A stretch of DNA of 64,000 nt from assembly GCF_000513095.1 (NCBI RefSeq), contig NZ_BAUT01000010.1, positions 25,637 to 89,636 of the forward strand. The letters run 5' to 3'. Position 1 is the first letter of the stretch, and every line of letters begins with the position of its first letter. Both the position numbers and the translations under genes were made by a program. This DNA comes from Halalkalibacter wakoensis JCM 9140. Lineage in GTDB: Bacteria; Bacillota; Bacilli; Bacillales; Bacillaceae_D. This document shows positions 46,746 to 55,485 of the stretch, piece by piece. Under the pieces are notes generated by a model. It saw only the letters and a program-made list of their open reading frames with translations. It had not been told where the DNA came from and ran no database searches.

Positions 46746-46754
46746 CATAATGTA
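46746..46754 (+). promoter_or_regulatory. Candidate sigma-K -10 element
   Basis: CATAATGTA fits the sigma-K -10 CATAnnnTA exactly, 34 nt before the Lys/Pro/Glu-rich gene. The -35 (AC) is not well placed, so this is tentative. Confidence 0.35.
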
Positions 46755-46788
46755 GTACCATAACGAAAAAACTTTGGAGGAGATTTGA

Positions 46789-47214
46789 ATGACAGAAAAG
46801 AAAAAGTCGTTAAGCCAATTGCAACCGCTAGCTGATCGAACGGAGCCAATGCCTCTGCAAGAACTAAAAGATACGAAAGAGCCAAAGCCTACAAAACCGA
46901 TTAAAGATGTGAAAAAGCCCGTTGATAAGAAACCAGAAGACAAAAAACCAGAAGACAAAAAACCAATTGAAGATAAAAAGCCAATTGAAGATAAAAAACC
47001 AGAGGATAAGAAAAAGCCTATCCCGGAGAAAAAGAAGCCAGTAGAGGAAGATAAAAAGCCTGAAAAACCAGTTGATGATAAAAAAGGGCCTGAAAAAAAG
47101 CCGGTTGTTGACCCTTGGACTCAATTATTATTTGGAATGCCAAGAAAGGCTGAACCTGTTGAGGATAAAAAAGATGAGCATCCACCAAGACCAAGAGGAC
47201 TATTTTGGTTTTAA
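46789..47214 (+). CDS. Lys-Pro-Glu/Asp repeat protein, possible spore-surface protein
   Basis: This 141-residue protein has a low-complexity centre (about residues 30-110) of degenerate units such as DKKPEDKKPIE, and ends in an aromatic tail RPRGLFWF. It has no signal peptide. Base composition in the repeat is A-rich, with several near-identical 24-nt units, so the repeat can expand or shrink. GGAGGAG precedes the ATG. A mother-cell sigma-K-like -10 suggests a spore coat or crust role; this is inference. Confidence 0.6.
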   Translation: MTEKKKSLSQLQPLADRTEPMPLQELKDTKEPKPTKPIKDVKKPVDKKPEDKKPEDKKPIEDKKPIEDKKPEDKKKPIPEKKKPVEEDKKPEKPVDDKKGPEKKPVVDPWTQLLFGMPRKAEPVEDKKDEHPPRPRGLFWF

Positions 47215-47264
47215 TGGGAGGTGGAACCGGATTTAGCTATTTAAGCTAGTATCCAAATTTACAC

Positions 47265-47308
47265 AAAAGATAGCTGAGGAACTTATCATCCTCAGCTATC
47301 TTTTTTTT
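47265..47308. terminator. Bidirectional terminator
   Basis: A perfect 16-bp stem (AAAAGATAGCTGAGGA and complement) with a 7-nt loop is followed by T8, between convergent genes. Confidence 0.92.
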
Positions 47309-47924
47309 ATTTTTTAGGCTGCATAAAATCCCAAAAAGCCCGGTTGGCAATAATTTGATATCCTCTGTTATTTGGATGAAAGTCCCCTGCAAGTAACTTT
47401 GTACCATTCGATTGAAATGGATCATAAACATCTACATAGCTAACGGGTCCAGAAGAAAAGCGTCTTAAAACGTGATTAAATTTCTGAACAAAATAAGCAC
47501 TATAAGGATGAAAGGGAATGGGATTATATAAACCAATTAATTGAACTTTGTATGGCCTTGGAGAAAAGGATTTGATCAACGCGATTTTTTGTAAAATTTG
47601 GCTGAGATTATAAACAAACAAATGAACACTTTGTTCGAGTGCATGTGGTTGGTTCTTGTTTCGATAGGCCTGAAGTAAATCATTTCCCCCAATTGTAATT
47701 GTGATTAGATCCGCTTGTGCAATGGCTTTTTTTATGTGGCTCGATGAAAGAGTTTGTAACAATTGACTCGAATTCATTCCTGGTTTTGCTTTAATACGTA
47801 AAGATACGGGAATTTGATATGTCGTCTCAATCATTTTTGCATAACGTTTCACAAAACCAGAAGACAATAAAGCACCGACTCCAACAGTCAAGGAATCTCC
47901 CAATGCTGTATAAGTGAAGTGCAT
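47307..47924 (-). CDS. SGNH/GDSL-family hydrolase
   Basis: This 205-residue protein has block I YTALGDSLTVGVG with the nucleophile serine, the Gly block KPGMNSSQ, block III TITIGGNDL and block V DFHPNNRGYQ with catalytic Asp and His. It resembles YpmR-type lipases/esterases but lacks an obvious signal peptide. GGAGGGAG precedes the ATG. Confidence 0.9.
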   Translation of the reverse strand: MHFTYTALGDSLTVGVGALLSSGFVKRYAKMIETTYQIPVSLRIKAKPGMNSSQLLQTLSSSHIKKAIAQADLITITIGGNDLLQAYRNKNQPHALEQSVHLFVYNLSQILQKIALIKSFSPRPYKVQLIGLYNPIPFHPYSAYFVQKFNHVLRRFSSGPVSYVDVYDPFQSNGTKLLAGDFHPNNRGYQIIANRAFWDFMQPKK

Positions 47925-48098
47925 TCAACTCCCTCCTAACAATATCTTGAAGCCACTGAAAAAAGTACAAACGAACCTTTTTCAGTGCCCTCCAATATCT
48001 TCTTATAGTAGTCTATGATGAAACCCATATAGTGAAAGGGCTAGTAACAGAGATGAGATAAAATTTTTAAATTCAATAAAAACAATACATTCACCCAA

Positions 48099-48126
48099 AC
48101 ACGTTAAAAATCATTTGCATATAGTA
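48099..48126 (+). promoter_or_regulatory. Candidate sigma-K promoter of yjcZ
   Basis: AC (48099-48100) and CATATAGTA (48118-48126) match the sigma-K pattern AC-n17-CATAnnnTA, 57 nt upstream of yjcZ. Confidence 0.5.
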
Positions 48127-48182
48127 ACCAAGAATAGCAGTTAAGAATTGCTATTTGAGTTGACGCGAAGGAGGTGTTAAGC

Positions 48183-48275
48183 ATGGCAGGATTTGCACAC
48201 GGAGGTGGCTTTGCGTTAATCGTTGTATTGTTCATCTTGTTAGTAATTATCGGAGCGTCATATGTAGGTTACTAA
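48183..48275 (+). CDS. yjcZ: YjcZ-family sporulation small protein
   Basis: This 30-residue protein reads MAGFAHGGGFALIVVLFILL and ends GASYVGY. A Gly-rich head and one membrane helix define the YjcZ family of small spore proteins. AAGGAGGTG lies 7 nt before the ATG. It stands upstream of spoVIF as in B. subtilis. Confidence 0.88.
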   Translation: MAGFAHGGGFALIVVLFILLVIIGASYVGY

Positions 48276-48301
48276 TATGACGTTGTAGATGAAGGATGTG
48301 A

Positions 48302-48327
48302 CCCCAATCGTTTCATACGATTGGGGC
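48302..48327 (+). terminator. Hairpin after yjcZ
   Basis: CCCCAATCGT / ACGATTGGGG forms a 10-bp stem with a 6-nt loop; the following tract is only moderately T-rich. Confidence 0.65.
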
Positions 48328-48363
48328 AGTTATTTATAAAAAAAATTTGGTGATGGGGAGGAA

Positions 48364-48630
48364 ATGAATGTGCTAGGTAATCTTCTTTTTCAAAAAATTG
48401 AGAAGAAGACAGGAGTAAAAATGAGTGAAGTTCTAAGAATCGCTAATTCAGTTCAGAATGCTAATTTTCGTGATGAAACAACAGTACGGAATTTAATAAA
48501 AGATGTAGCAAAAGCGGCAAATAAAAACGTAAGCAAAGCACAAGAAGATCAAATTGTTGAGGCAATAACGAAGGACCCAAGTGCTCTAAATTACGATACG
48601 ATTGGAAAAATGATGAATGAAAACAAATAA
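48364..48630 (+). CDS. spoVIF: Stage VI sporulation protein F
   Basis: This 88-residue protein contains LFQKIEKKTGVKMSEVL and ANSVQNANFRDETTVRNLI, matching SpoVIF (YjcC), a late mother-cell factor needed for full coat assembly and resistance. The start is 48364, or the GTG 48370, which is better spaced from GGGGAGG. It follows yjcZ, and a terminator comes after it. Confidence 0.9.
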   Translation: MNVLGNLLFQKIEKKTGVKMSEVLRIANSVQNANFRDETTVRNLIKDVAKAANKNVSKAQEDQIVEAITKDPSALNYDTIGKMMNENK

Positions 48631-48644
48631 ATATCCATATTTCG

Positions 48645-48687
48645 AAACCGATTGATGAGACGCTTCTCTTTAATCGGCTTTTTTCTG
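48645..48687 (+). terminator. Terminator of spoVIF
   Basis: AAACCGATT / AATCGGCTT with partly paired interior is followed by T6. Confidence 0.75.
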
Positions 48688-48902
48688 TTTGACAACCTTA
48701 ATATTACATAAGAATAGGAATCTCTTAACCAGTCATGGATAAAAGAGCCATTATGGTTTTCTATGTTCAGTGGAAAAGAAAAAAGCGTGTAACAAATCTT
48801 TACGAAGTACATGTTTGTTTGAAAAGGAATCGATAGAATGAAAGGGAAGTTTAAAGTAGTTAGAAAAAGTGATATGGAAATTCTATAAGAAGGAGCGATT
48901 GA

Positions 48903-50135
48903 ATGCAAACGCAAAAGCTATTAGTAAATGGAGGCAGGCTAAAAAAAGAATTAGAAACATTTGCTGATTTCGGCCGAACCCAAAACAATGGGGTAACACG
49001 TTTAGCTCTTTCTGAGGAAGACCGACTGGCACGAGATTACTTTTGTACTTGTTGTGAAGAGCTTGGCATGAACGTTAAGGTGGATGACATGGGATCCATC
49101 TATGCAACTCTTCCAGGAATAGAAGACAAACCACCAATTGTCATAGGCTCTCATTTAGATTCTGTAAAAAAAGGAGGACGTTTTGACGGAGTATTAGGTG
49201 TATTAGCAGGATTAGAAGTGGTTAGAACACTTGTTGATCATAACATTACTCCGAGAATCCCGATTACGATTATAAATGTGACAAATGAGGAAGGAGCAAG
49301 ATTTGAACCATCTATGATGGCATCTGGTGTGCTTTCGGGGAAATTTGATAAACAAGAAATGCTGAAGAAAAAAGATTCTAATGGGATCACGTTTGAGGAA
49401 GCGTTGCAGGCGAGCGGGTATGCTGGTGATATTCGAAACCGGCTGGAAGAAGCAACGGCATTTTTAGAACTTCATATTGAACAAGGACCTGTTTTAGAAA
49501 GTGAAGGATTAGCGATTGGGGTCGTTGAAGCTGTAATGGGAATGGTTTGTTATGAGATTGAGATAACAGGGGAATCAGACCATGCTGGTACGACACCAAT
49601 GCCGATGAGAAAAGATGCTCTATTTGCAATGAATGATTTTATTCAAAACATTCGTACTGAGTTAAATAAACTTGAGCAAGATCTTGTGTACACAGTTGGT
49701 CGAGTAAATGTGAAGCCAAATATTCATACAGTCATTCCAAATAAAGTTGTCTTTTCTTTAGAGGCACGTCATAAGGATGCTGAGGTGATAGACGACGTAG
49801 AAGAGCTTATAAGAAAACAAGCTGAAGCGATAATGAATGAAGGAGATTGCCAAGTGCAATTAACCAAAATGTGGTCACGTGACACGGTTTGGTTTGATGA
49901 AAAGTTAGTCACACTTCTTGAGAATTCTGCAAGTGCATTAGGGTATTCTTATAAAAGGATGATTAGCGGAGCAGGACATGACGCGCAGTTTATTAATAAA
50001 ATTGCCCCATCTGTTATGCTGTTTGCTCCGAGCAAAAATGGAAAAAGTCATTGCGAAGAAGAGGAAACGTCATGGGAAGAATGCGAACAAGGAGCAAATG
50101 TATTATTAGAAACCGTTATGACGCTGTTGAAATAA
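48903..50135 (+). CDS. M20-family amidohydrolase (allantoate amidohydrolase / N-carbamoyl amino acid hydrolase type)
   Basis: This 410-residue enzyme hydrolyses a ureido-type C-N bond with two metals. The ligands are visible in IGSHLDSVKKGGRFDG, NEEGARF, ELHIEQGPVLE and the last His in AGHDAQ. The Gly/Asn loop GESDHAGTTPM belongs to the lid domain. Family members act on allantoate, ureidoglycolate or N-carbamoyl-L-amino acids; no purine-catabolism genes adjoin, so the N-carbamoyl or beta-ureidopropionate role is equally possible. AAGGAG precedes the ATG. Confidence 0.88.
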   Translation: MQTQKLLVNGGRLKKELETFADFGRTQNNGVTRLALSEEDRLARDYFCTCCEELGMNVKVDDMGSIYATLPGIEDKPPIVIGSHLDSVKKGGRFDGVLGVLAGLEVVRTLVDHNITPRIPITIINVTNEEGARFEPSMMASGVLSGKFDKQEMLKKKDSNGITFEEALQASGYAGDIRNRLEEATAFLELHIEQGPVLESEGLAIGVVEAVMGMVCYEIEITGESDHAGTTPMPMRKDALFAMNDFIQNIRTELNKLEQDLVYTVGRVNVKPNIHTVIPNKVVFSLEARHKDAEVIDDVEELIRKQAEAIMNEGDCQVQLTKMWSRDTVWFDEKLVTLLENSASALGYSYKRMISGAGHDAQFINKIAPSVMLFAPSKNGKSHCEEEETSWEECEQGANVLLETVMTLLK

Positions 50136-50147
50136 TATGTAAGAAAG

Positions 50148-50190
50148 AAGAGTTCCCCTTATCTATTACAAATAAGGGGAACTCTTCTAC
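50148..50190 (+). terminator. Terminator of the amidohydrolase gene
   Basis: A perfect 15-bp stem AAGAGTTCCCCTTAT / ATAAGGGGAACTCTT with a 9-nt loop. Confidence 0.85.
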
Positions 50191-50251
50191 TTTAAGATTA
50201 ACTAGTCAGAAGGACGACCGCCGTTTATTCTTAGAATGAAACACGTTTAAA

Positions 50252-50328
50252 GAGAGTTGTCCTAAGAGCAGTGATGTTCAATATTGTTATTGAATCCGTC
50301 TTTCCTGTAAACTAAATGTACAACTCTC
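50252..50328 (+). repeat. Inverted repeat in the lytS leader
   Basis: GAGAGTTGT (50252-50260) and ACAACTCTC (50320-50328) are perfect complements 59 nt apart. Between them TTCAAT and ATTGAA form an inner hairpin. The structure lies 78 nt before lytS and might be a structured leader. Confidence 0.4.
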
Positions 50329-50406
50329 ATTTGCCTATTCCTATGGAACTGTTATGAGGGATTGTTTGCGATTTGTATATCCATTACCGATTTAGGAGAA
50401 AAGCCT

Positions 50407-52140
50407 ATGTGGGAACTAATTTTAGTTATGCTGGAAAGACTAGGAATTATCGTAACTGTAGCCTTTGTGATGACACGTTTTAAATTTATTCGGCATTTAA
50501 TTGAACGACGCCAAATGTCCACTAAGTCAAAGGTTAGTGTCATTATTATTTTTGGGCTATTTGGAATTATTGGTACATATACAGGTGTAAAAGTGAATCC
50601 TGAACAGGCCACCTATTTTCGGTGGATCATTGATTTAGGTGAAGGCGAAGCCATTGCCAATTCTCGAGTAATTGGAGTTGTAGTAGCCGGCTTGTTAGGA
50701 GGGTGGAAAGTAGGAGTAGGTGCAGGAATAATTGCAGGAACACATCGCTATTTATTAGGTGGTTTTACAGGTTTTGCCTGTGGACTATCGACAATTATTG
50801 CCGGGGCAATCGCTGGCTATTTTTATAAACAAAATAAAAACAACCGGATTATTTCTTTACAAACCGCTTTGATTGTTGGCATGCTTGCCGAAGCAGTCCA
50901 AATGGGGATTATTCTGCTGATCGCTCGTCCGTTTCATCAATCGATGCTTTTAGTTCAAGATATTGGTATCCCGATGATCATAGCAAATGGAATAGGTGCT
51001 GCTATCTTTATTTTGATTATTAGAAACGTTGTACAAGAAGAAGAAAAAATGGGGTCAATCCAAGCACAAAAGGCATTGAAATTAGCTGATTTAACATTGA
51101 AATATTTACGAAAAGGACTTTCGAAACAATCCGCTTTGCCTACATGCCAAATACTTTTAAATGAATTACGTGTTGATGCTGTTTCAATTACAGATAATGA
51201 AAAAATTCTTGCTTTTGTGGGCGTAGGCGAGGATCATCACGCACCTAATCAAAAAGTGCAGACAAGCGCAACATTAAGGGTCTTGTCAGAAGGGAAATTG
51301 GTGATTGCGAGCAAGGAAGAAATTGCCTGTCCGATGGAAAAATGCTCCCTGCAGGCTGCTATTATTGCACCGCTAAAAATCAAAGACCAAACAATAGGAA
51401 CATTAAAATTTTACTATAGATCAGAAAAGGGTTTGTCGCCAACAACCATTGAATTAAGTAAAGGTCTGTCAACATTGCTCAGTCATCAGCTTGAACTGTC
51501 GGAAGTGGATCGACATTTAGAACTTGCAAAGCAGGCAGAAATAAAAGCACTGCAAGCTCAAGTCAGCCCTCATTTTTTATTTAATGCTTTAAATACAATT
51601 GTTGCTCTTGTTCGGACTGATCCAATGAAAGCTAGAAAGTTATTAATTTCACTCTCACATTATTTTAGACAAAATTTAGCAGGAACAACAGCTATCGAAA
51701 CTACGTTAGACGAAGAACTCAAACATGTAAAAGCATATTTAGAAATTGAACAAACTCGTTTTTCTGATAAATTGTCTGTTCGTTACAAGATTGACCCAGA
51801 GGCTTTATCAGCTAAGATACCACCAATGACGTTACAACCAATTGTTGAAAATGCCATTAAACATGGCTTAAAGCAGTTACAACATGATAGTTATATCTTA
51901 ATTGAAATAAGCAGAGCCGAGAAAGTCGTTACGTTACGAATTCATGATAATGGCAAAGGAATCAAACCTGAACGATTAAAAATAGTAGGCAAGGAGAATG
52001 TTCACTCAGAAAATGGAACAGGGATTGGTTTATACAATATTAATCGTCGGCTAGAAATGATGTATGGAACCGAGTCTTCCTTAGTGATAAAAAGTGAGGA
52101 AGAAAAAGGAACGACGATCTCGTTTGTAATACCAATTTAA
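50407..52140 (+). CDS. lytS: LytS-type sensor histidine kinase
   Basis: This 577-residue kinase starts at ATG 50407 (MWELILVMLERLG), 8 nt after AGGAG. The N-terminal 5TM-LYT domain (about 1-200) has Gly-rich helices. A GAF-like domain (220-370) is followed by a HisKA-7/His_kinase block HFLFNALNTI with the phosphorylated His, and a HATPase with GIGLYNINRRLEMMYG. LytS/BtsS/YpdA-type sensors respond to extracellular pyruvate or to proton motive force. It is cotranscribed with the response regulator, and a CstA transporter gene follows. Confidence 0.92.
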   Translation: MWELILVMLERLGIIVTVAFVMTRFKFIRHLIERRQMSTKSKVSVIIIFGLFGIIGTYTGVKVNPEQATYFRWIIDLGEGEAIANSRVIGVVVAGLLGGWKVGVGAGIIAGTHRYLLGGFTGFACGLSTIIAGAIAGYFYKQNKNNRIISLQTALIVGMLAEAVQMGIILLIARPFHQSMLLVQDIGIPMIIANGIGAAIFILIIRNVVQEEEKMGSIQAQKALKLADLTLKYLRKGLSKQSALPTCQILLNELRVDAVSITDNEKILAFVGVGEDHHAPNQKVQTSATLRVLSEGKLVIASKEEIACPMEKCSLQAAIIAPLKIKDQTIGTLKFYYRSEKGLSPTTIELSKGLSTLLSHQLELSEVDRHLELAKQAEIKALQAQVSPHFLFNALNTIVALVRTDPMKARKLLISLSHYFRQNLAGTTAIETTLDEELKHVKAYLEIEQTRFSDKLSVRYKIDPEALSAKIPPMTLQPIVENAIKHGLKQLQHDSYILIEISRAEKVVTLRIHDNGKGIKPERLKIVGKENVHSENGTGIGLYNINRRLEMMYGTESSLVIKSEEEKGTTISFVIPI

Positions 52141-52157
52141 GGATAGGAGAGAGTTTT

Positions 52158-52889
52158 ATGAAAGCGAATATTAAAGTCATTATTATTGATGATGAACCGT
52201 ACAGTCGCGATGAATTGCATTACTTGTTACAACTTTATAAAGATATTGATATTATTGGGGAAGCGGACTCAGGTGAAAAAGGATTAGAGATCATTATGAG
52301 AAAAGAGCCTGACGTTGTGTTTGTTGATATTGAGATGCCACAAATGTCAGGGCTCGAAATGGCCAAGGCATTACAAAACATGAAACGTCCCCCTCTTATT
52401 ATTTTTGCTACGGCTTATTCAAATTATGCTGTAAATGCATTCCGTGTTCAAGCATTAGACTATTTAGTAAAGCCATTTGATGAACTTCAAATAGCGGAAT
52501 TGATCGAACGTATTCGATCTCGTTTGGATGTTACCCGACAAAAAGAGGGGCCTATTGGAAAAGGAAAATTAGCTGTGGAAGAGAACGGTCGAATTGTATA
52601 CCTCTCTCCGGAATCGATTACCTATATATTCAGGGAAGAACGAGAATCAGTGATTTGTACAGTAGACAAAAAATATAGTTTGAAATTGCCTATTAAAGAT
52701 TTAGAAGAAAAGTTGAAGGGGTATCCATTCTTTCGTATCCATAAAAGTTATTTAGTGAATTTAGATATGGTTGAAGAACTGATTCCGTGGTTTAATGGGG
52801 CTTTTCAATTAAAAGTGTTTGGACAGAAAGATGAAATACCTGTAAGTCGTAATTATGTAAAAGCACTAAGGCAACGGCTTGAATTGTAA
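52158..52889 (+). CDS. lytR: LytTR-family response regulator
   Basis: This 243-residue regulator has a receiver (D57 in VFVDIEMP, K in LVKPFDEL) and a C-terminal LytTR DNA-binding domain (VEENGRIVYLSPESITYI, FFRIHKSYLVNLDMVEEL, VSRNYVKALRQRL). It starts 18 nt after lytS. Neighbouring cstA is the likely target. Confidence 0.93.
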   Translation: MKANIKVIIIDDEPYSRDELHYLLQLYKDIDIIGEADSGEKGLEIIMRKEPDVVFVDIEMPQMSGLEMAKALQNMKRPPLIIFATAYSNYAVNAFRVQALDYLVKPFDELQIAELIERIRSRLDVTRQKEGPIGKGKLAVEENGRIVYLSPESITYIFREERESVICTVDKKYSLKLPIKDLEEKLKGYPFFRIHKSYLVNLDMVEELIPWFNGAFQLKVFGQKDEIPVSRNYVKALRQRLEL

Positions 52890-53011
52890 ATGTGTCAGCT
52901 TAGTGAAATGAACAAAGGTCCCAATCATGCATTTGAGTCAAAAAAATGAACATGATAAGGAGATATTTATACACGTTGTCACAAAATAAACACAAAAAAT
53001 AATAAATTAGC

Positions 53012-53017
53012 TATAAT
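53012..53017 (+). promoter_or_regulatory. -10 element of the cstA-like gene
   Basis: TATAAT lies 34 nt before the start. The position 17 nt upstream holds AACACA, a poor -35, as expected for an activator-dependent promoter. Confidence 0.45.
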
Positions 53018-53050
53018 GAAAGCGTATTCAAAAAGGAAAGAGGTGTTTTT

Positions 53051-54493
53051 ATGATTACATTTTTAGTATCCATTGCCCTTTTAATTATAGCTTATTTCAC
53101 TTATGGGAAAGTCATTGAAAAGATGTTTGGTGTTAAAGAAGCGAGACCTACTCCAGCTTATAGCATGAAAGACGGGGTTGATTATATCCCAATGGGGACA
53201 AATCGAAACTCGTTAATTCAACTACTAAATATTGCGGGTGTAGGTCCGATCTTCGGTCCAATTATGGGAGCGCTTTACGGTCCAGTAGCGTTTATCTGGA
53301 TAGTTGTTGGTTGTATTTTTGCAGGTGCCGTTCATGACTATCTAACAGGTATGATTTCTATTCGGAACAAGGGAGCGCATTTGCCTCAGTTAGCCGGTAA
53401 GTTTTTAGGAAAACCAATGAAACATATTGTGAATGCGATTGCTGTTCTTTTATTACTTCTTGTTGGAACCGTTTTCGTAACAGCTCCAGCGGGATTATTG
53501 TTCAACTTAATGGATGGAGTCATTGCATTAGGAATTATTACGGCCGTCATTTTTGCTTATTATATTTTAGCAACGATGCTTCCTGTTGATAAAATTATTG
53601 GTAAAGTTTATCCGATATTAGGAGCGCTATTAGTAATTAGTGCTGTTGGAATTGGCGGAATGCTAATCTTCACTGGTGCACCAATTCCAGAATTAACTCT
53701 TGAGAATATGCATCCAGCTGGAACAGCAATCTTTCCAATTCTTATGATTACAATTGCTTGTGGAGCGATTTCTGGGTTTCATGCAACACAATCACCGATT
53801 ATTTCAAGAACACTTCAAAATGAACAAAATGGACGTAAAGTATTTTATGGAATGATGATTGTTGAAGGGATTATTGCCATGATCTGGGCTGCTGCTGCGA
53901 TGAGTCTTTTCTACGGAACTGATTTAGCTGCCCTTATTGACCAAGGTGGTGCAGGTCTAGTTGTTAGTGAAGTTGCCTTCACGTTACTTGGTGCCATTGG
54001 TGGAACGTTAGCGGTACTAGGTGTTATTGTTCTTCCTATTACATCTGGAGACACAGCTTTCCGTTCGGCTCGAATGATTATAGCTGATTATATTAAAGTT
54101 CCACAGTTGAAAATCACAAGTCGTTTATGGATTGCCTTGCCGTTATTCGTAATCTCATTTATTCTTACGACAATGGACTTTACATTGTTATGGAGATACT
54201 TTGGTGTCACGAATGCTGCAATAAGTGGAATTGCGTTATTTGTTGGTGCTATGTATTTAGCGATTCAATATAAATTTCATTGGGTAGCAACGATTCCAGC
54301 AATATTTATGACAATGGTCTCTTTAACATTTATTTTTAGTGCCCCTATCGGTTTTGGATTACCGATGTCAACAGCGTATGTGGCTGCTACTGTTGGAACA
54401 ATTATTATCCTTGCGTTATTTGCTTATAAATTGAAATTGAACCGAGCAGAAGCAAACTTTGAAATTGATGAAGATGTAAACAAAGTAGCATAA
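53051..54493 (+). CDS. cstA: CstA-family carbon starvation / pyruvate transporter
   Basis: This 480-residue protein has about 14 helices and family motifs: MGTNRNSLIQLLNIAGVGPI near residue 52, GAVHDYLTG, FHATQSPIISRTLQNE and PITSGDTAFRSARMI. It is the short form of the family. CstA and BtsT import pyruvate and are induced by LytS/LytR-type systems in enterobacteria; the lytS-lytR pair directly upstream supports the same role here. AAAGAGGTG precedes the ATG. Confidence 0.9.
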   Translation: MITFLVSIALLIIAYFTYGKVIEKMFGVKEARPTPAYSMKDGVDYIPMGTNRNSLIQLLNIAGVGPIFGPIMGALYGPVAFIWIVVGCIFAGAVHDYLTGMISIRNKGAHLPQLAGKFLGKPMKHIVNAIAVLLLLLVGTVFVTAPAGLLFNLMDGVIALGIITAVIFAYYILATMLPVDKIIGKVYPILGALLVISAVGIGGMLIFTGAPIPELTLENMHPAGTAIFPILMITIACGAISGFHATQSPIISRTLQNEQNGRKVFYGMMIVEGIIAMIWAAAAMSLFYGTDLAALIDQGGAGLVVSEVAFTLLGAIGGTLAVLGVIVLPITSGDTAFRSARMIIADYIKVPQLKITSRLWIALPLFVISFILTTMDFTLLWRYFGVTNAAISGIALFVGAMYLAIQYKFHWVATIPAIFMTMVSLTFIFSAPIGFGLPMSTAYVAATVGTIIILALFAYKLKLNRAEANFEIDEDVNKVA

Positions 54494-54497
54494 TGCA

Positions 54498-54536
54498 AAT
54501 CACCAGCATCCATTCTTAGGATGCTGGTGATTTTTC
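54498..54536 (+). terminator. Terminator of the cstA-like gene
   Basis: A perfect 14-bp stem AATCACCAGCATCC / GGATGCTGGTGATT is followed by TTT. Confidence 0.88.
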
Positions 54537-54635
54537 TGTTTATTCCATTGCGCTTTTGCCACTCATTTTCCGCTAAGGAGGTGCCTCTGCGACTGCGACT
54601 GTGGGGTCCCCTCTGCCTCTTTGTGAAGGCCATAG

Positions 54636-54660
54636 AAAAAGGTGAAAATCGCCTTTTTTC
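54636..54660. terminator. Bidirectional hairpin before the coiled-coil gene
   Basis: AAAAAGGTG / CGCCTTTTT (one G-T pair) with a 5-nt loop and flanking A- and T-runs. The stretch from 54541 to 54635 is more G+C-rich than its surroundings and holds no gene I can see. Confidence 0.65.
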
Positions 54661-54673
54661 AATGCCTCGGTTA

Positions 54674-54997
54674 TTAAAAACCATCCTCCATTGCTTGATA
54701 TGGAATCTCAAGTGTTGACTCAACATTTCGTAAGCGTTGATTTAACCTTGTCATTCGTTCAAATTGACGTTCGTCATTTTGGTTTAACCGAGTAATTTCT
54801 TCATTGATTCGTTGAATTTCTGTATTTAGTCGTTGAATTTCTTGGTTTTGTCGAGTTAGTTCAGCTATTTGTTGTTGAATTTGATTTTCCAATTGAGTAA
54901 CCCTTGCTTCTAATGCTGGTTGTCTATATAAGTTAGTAGGATAAGATCGAGTGTCATATGGTTGTTTAAAATGGCTAAAATTATATGGATTCATCAT
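54674..54997 (-). CDS. Uncharacterised coiled-coil protein
   Basis: This 107-residue protein begins MMNPYNFSHFKQPYDTR and then has a long heptad region (about 30-95), rich in Gln, Asn, Glu, Leu and Ile (repeats such as QEIQRLNTEIQRINEEI and TRLNQ). There is no membrane segment. GAGGAG precedes the ATG. Tyr/Pro/Asn-rich head plus coiled coil recalls spore coat-associated proteins, but I do not recognise the family. Confidence 0.65.
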   Translation of the reverse strand: MMNPYNFSHFKQPYDTRSYPTNLYRQPALEARVTQLENQIQQQIAELTRQNQEIQRLNTEIQRINEEITRLNQNDERQFERMTRLNQRLRNVESTLEIPYQAMEDGF

Positions 54998-55200
54998 GTA
55001 GCGCTCCTCTTTTTGTTCATTTGTCTAAATAAATACACTACATACTCTATGTGTATGTGAGTCAAACGACAGGGCCTTTGCCTACAAAAAAATTTTTTAG
55101 ATGATTTAATTTTTTGTGCGTAATGTCACATTTTTTTTAGAAGCTGCAGTAAGATACATGTAGAAAGGTAAATATAGAAAGAGCGATAGGAGGTTAAGAG

Positions 55201-55428
55201 ATGATTTTATGCAAATGGATAGATTTTCAAACAGATACCGAGACCTACACACAAGCTGATTTCGAAGAGCTAGTGAATGATGAATTTCAAGCAATGATGT
55301 TTGAAGGTGATGAACAAATTCCAGCATACGTCTGGACGGTTAACTATGTGTGTATGATCAAAAAAGGCACACGAATGATTGCAGATATCTCCGTTACGAA
55401 AATTCCACGAAATCCAGTGTGTGCGTAA
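55201..55428 (+). CDS. Uncharacterised 75-residue protein
   Basis: An acidic small protein (MILCKWIDFQTDTETYTQADFEELVNDEF...), with a predicted beta-rich second half ending in IPRNPVCA. It has no signal peptide or metal motif. TAGGAGG lies 6-7 nt before the ATG, so translation is likely. I do not recognise the family. It precedes the adhE remnant, with a Rex-type operator between. Confidence 0.6.
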   Translation: MILCKWIDFQTDTETYTQADFEELVNDEFQAMMFEGDEQIPAYVWTVNYVCMIKKGTRMIADISVTKIPRNPVCA

Positions 55429-55446
55429 CTTTTTTTAAAGTAAAAC

Positions 55447-55464
55447 ATGTGAAATGTTTCACAA
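55447..55464 (+). promoter_or_regulatory. Rex-type operator upstream of the adhE remnant
   Basis: ATGTGAAATGTTTCACAA matches the Rex pattern TTGTGAAnnnnTTCACAA at every fixed position but the first. Rex represses fermentative genes such as adhE at low NADH/NAD in Firmicutes, so the match and place agree. Confidence 0.75.
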
Positions 55465-55485
55465 TAGAATAGGAGGGTTTTAAAG

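Noticed and set aside
46910..47080. CRISPR-like array
   Set aside because: The short repeats are in-frame coding repeats of the Lys-Pro-Glu protein, without spacers of uniform size.
46864..47124. 86-residue minus-strand frame rich in Phe and Trp
   Set aside because: It is the complement of the Lys-Pro-Glu repeat and owes its openness to that composition.
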